From FEN-1073 sp963780865 (GTDB lineage Bacteria > Chloroflexota > Anaerolineae > Anaerolineales > RBG-16-64-43): 64,000 nt of DNA. The translations under genes and the position numbers were made by a program. Positions 61,251 through 64,000 of this stretch are shown here, in pieces. Under the pieces are notes generated by a model, which ran no database searches, was not told where the DNA came from, and worked only from the letters and a program-made list of their open reading frames with translations. Numbering within the stretch: the first letter of the stretch is position 1; the number at the start of each line of letters is the position of its first letter. The DNA lies in the NCBI GenBank assembly GCA_963780865.1, contig CAWADT010000006.1, forward strand, positions 87,323 to 151,322, in the 5' to 3' direction.

Positions 61251-64000
61251 ATGAAATCACAAAAGTTTTATTCTTTTAAAAAAATAGTTATAATAATACC
61301 TTTAGCAGCAATTACTTTCTTTCCGGTAAAATCGCAGACCTATTACTTCGACAATTATGGAGTTGCTGAAGGACTTTATCAGTCGAAAGTATATGACATA
61401 CTTCAAGACAAGGAGCATTATATCTGGATGGGTACGTTAGGGGGAGTATCCAGGTTTAACGGACGTGAGTTTACAAATTTCACTTCACAGAATGGTCTGG
61501 CACAAAATGGAGTTAAAGTATTATTTAAAGATTCGCGGGGAATAATCTGGTTGGGACATCTTGGAGGCGGAATTTCACGTATTATTGAAAAAAACCCTGA
61601 GATTTATTTGCAATCCGGAACATTTATCAAAAATGATATTGCTGATATTGCTGAGGATAAGCTTCATCGCATTTGGATCGCTACTTATGGTTCAGGAGCA
61701 TATTGCATTTCCAATCCTTCAGCGAAAACCAAAAAATATGAAATTTGAACAGTTTAAAGGAAATGAGCTGAGTGACAGGATATTTAATATAGCTGTTGGC
61801 CAGGATGGCAGTTTATTTCTTGTGACATGATCTAGGAATAATGAAATATAATTATGAGTCAAATTCTTTTGAACACTTTCATCCTGAAGGATTGACGCGC
61901 TATTTTTCAGTTTCGTTCATGATAGAAGATCATGATAAGAATTATTGGTTCGGCACTTATCACGGTGGGCTTTATAAAATGGATCATATTACTAAAGAAT
62001 TTAAAATTTATGACATAAGAGATGGATTGGCGTCGAACTGGATTACTACAATTAAAGAAGATGCGCAAGGTAATATTTGGTTAGGTAGCTGGGGCTATGG
62101 AATTACGAGAATTGGAAAAGATGGGACAATTAAGATATTTAATACTTCTAATGGCCTGCAGGATGATAAGATATGGAGCATTTTTAACGATGCAGAAGGA
62201 AATATTCTGATAGGCACAAATGAACATGGGCTTTGCATATTTAAAGGTGAACAATTTATCACTTATAGTGAAAAAGATGGTATAGGCAACCAACAGGTTT
62301 GGGCAATAACCCAGGACATTAAAGGCCGCTATTGGTTTGGAACGAATGGCGGCATTACCGTTTTTGACCCTCAAAAAGCAAAAGGAGAACAATTCATTTA
62401 TTACAACCAGGAAAATAAAAATATTAGCAACCAGATTCATTTTCTTAATAAAGATGAACAGCAAAATATTTGGATTGGTTCTCTGGATCAGGGAGTAATG
62501 CGCTTCAGACTTAACCAGAACCGGTTTATTTATGAATCAGCGGTTAACACATATATGGGTAATATTACACAAACTACCGCATTAACAGTTGATCAAAATG
62601 ATAATATCTGGGTAGGCACTATTGAAAATGGAGTAGTCAGGTTTAATGCGAATAAGCAGGAAATAACACAGATTGGTCAAACTGATGGATTAAAAAGCAA
62701 TGAAATTACTGCACTTTATTCCGACACTAAAGGTGTTGTTTGGGTTGGCATGAAAAGTAAAGGTATTAATAGCATTAAGGATACGAGTATATCAAGTTTT
62801 CCTATCCCGCAGGGAATTACTCCGACCTGTATCACGGAAGATAAGAATGGTAAGATTTGGGTTGGTACAATGGGACAAGGTGTTCTGGTTCTAAACAATA
62901 AAAAACTTTCTCATATATACACTGAGTATGACGGTCTATTGGCTAATCTTATAAATCTTCTGATTTGTGGTGATGACAATAGCATTTTTATTGGCACCAA
63001 TAAAGGGCTCAATCGTTTAGATCAGAAAGAAAATAAGATTTATAGTTATACCCGGAAAAACGGATTCACCGGTATAGAAACAAAAGATAACGCTGTATAT
63101 AAAGATGCATTTGGGAACATTTGGTTTGGCACGGTAAATGGAGTCATACGCTATAACCCGGCAGAAGCAAATACCAGAAATCTCGAACCCCTTACACATA
63201 TTACACGCTTCAGGGTTAATTTAAGAGATGCTGTTATCAAACATGGGATGAAACTAAGTTATAAAGAAAATGGAATTATTATTGATTATCACAGTATATG
63301 CCTTGCGAACCCTAAGCTGTGCGGTACCAGATAATGCTTGAAGGTGCTGATAAAGAGTGGCAACCAATTACAGAGCAAACATCTGTAACCTATTCAGCTT
63401 TATCGCCTAATAATTATGTCTTTAAAGTAAAAGCCAGAAACAGCAATGGGGTTTGGAACTCAATACCTGTAACCTTTGACTTTGTTATAAAACCGCCTTT
63501 CTATAAAACATGGTGGTTTATTACCCTTAGTATTGTTTTTGGTGCAATATCATAATCATATATATAAGATGGCGCATAAAGAAACTGGTAGAAGAAAAGC
63601 ATATACTTGAGGAAAAAGTACGTGAACGCACATTAGAAGTAACACAAAAGAATGAAGAATGGCGATGAAAAACAAAGATATTACAGACAGTATTCATTAT
63701 GCACCGCCGCATTCAATTGGCTATCCTGTCCTCCTAAATATTCCATATAAAGATACCTTTATATTATTTAAACCAAAAGATATAGTAAGCGGCGATTTTT
63801 ATTGGATTCCTCCAGGAAAAAGATTTCGAATTCTTAGCTGCTGTTGATTGCACCGGTCACGGCGTTCCTGGCGCCTTTATGTCAATTGTAGGACATATAA
63901 TATTGAATAAGATTGTTAAAGAATATAAGATTTATAAACCGCGGAATTATTAACCGGCTTAATACAGAACTCACTGAAACGCTTCATGCACATGGTGAAT
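61251..64000 (+). pseudogene. Two-component-type propeller / Y_Y_Y / SpoIIE phosphatase sensor, many frameshifts, runs off the window
   Basis: The frames together describe one large protein. A signal/membrane start (KKIVIIIPLAAITFFPVKSQ) is followed by about 13 propeller repeats of the IWIGTNGGVSRFNG type (to about 63,170), a Y_Y_Y domain (RYQIMLEGADKEWQPI, TYSALSPNNYVFKVKARN), a membrane helix (WWFITLSIVFG), a coiled coil (VEEKHILEEKVRERTLEVTQ) and a PP2C/SpoIIE phosphatase (HYARRIQLAIL, FKPKDIVSGDFYW, AVDCTGHGVPGAFMSIVGH). Breaks occur near 61735, 61825, 63315, 63550, 63660, 63700, 63735, 63815 and 63945. This is the domain order of Bacteroidota sensors. Clustered indels suggest low-quality sequence at the end of a contig, not a decayed gene. 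Confidence 0.7.

Overview
The window has two unlike parts. Bases 1 to about 57,950 are GC-rich bacterial DNA that reads like an Anaerolineae-type Chloroflexota genome. The signs are many lipoproteins with threonine/proline-rich linkers after the lipobox, a LysW carrier-protein pathway, a bacterial Elp3, a Lit-family membrane protein and C+ type ribosomal protein S18. This assignment is inferred from gene content, not from a phylogeny. Bases from about 57,952 to 64,000 are visibly AT-rich and look like Bacteroidota: a REP-associated tyrosine transposase between REP-like repeats, an asparagine-synthase-like enzyme, and a two-component-type propeller / Y_Y_Y / SpoIIE-phosphatase sensor. At the change-point a metallo-beta-lactamase gene from the GC-rich side and a gene start from the AT-rich side are cut at the same place, which suggests an assembly chimera.

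Layout. 1-4603 (minus strand): partial cinA, an intergenic repeat cluster, a NERD-like membrane protein, fabF and plsX. 4660-4848: a strong promoter, a structured leader or small RNA, and a terminator. 4895-21011 (plus): an amino-acid block, argG-argH-lysW-lysX-lysY-lysZ-carA-carB-lysJ-homocitrate synthase-fused homoaconitase-lysK. It covers most of a LysW-based alpha-aminoadipate lysine route, possibly also ornithine made on LysW, with carbamoyl phosphate and the last two arginine steps. 21065-24123: a coiled-coil protein and SelB. 24227-29317 (minus): a long Asp-box propeller lipoprotein, parB, parA and a PfkB kinase. 29411-31037: mutM and a small zinc-ribbon protein.

31367-49877 is an accessory, envelope-oriented region: an SGNH lipoprotein, a cupredoxin, a phosphodiester-glycosidase-like protein, a GNAT, two more lipoproteins, Lit, a membrane spermidine-synthase-like protein, an MFS transporter, a response-regulator/GAF protein, bacterioferritin, an M23 peptidase lipoprotein and a Trm9-like methyltransferase. 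The methyltransferase is divergent from, and overlaps, elp3 (49861-51504). Next come rpsF-ssb-rpsR, a PpiC-type foldase, and an operon of a PLDc_N protein, an ABC ATPase and a permease fused to a YhfC-type intramembrane protease domain.

Two patterns run through the GC-rich part. Long perfect hairpins with 17-18 bp arms recur between genes. At least six genes carry a single-base frameshift, several of them at homopolymers; the last gene of the window has about ten. These look more like uncorrected sequencing indels than true pseudogenes. The most interesting biological candidate is the Trm9-like methyltransferase/Elp3 pair, which resembles the eukaryotic pathway making mcm5U34 in tRNA.
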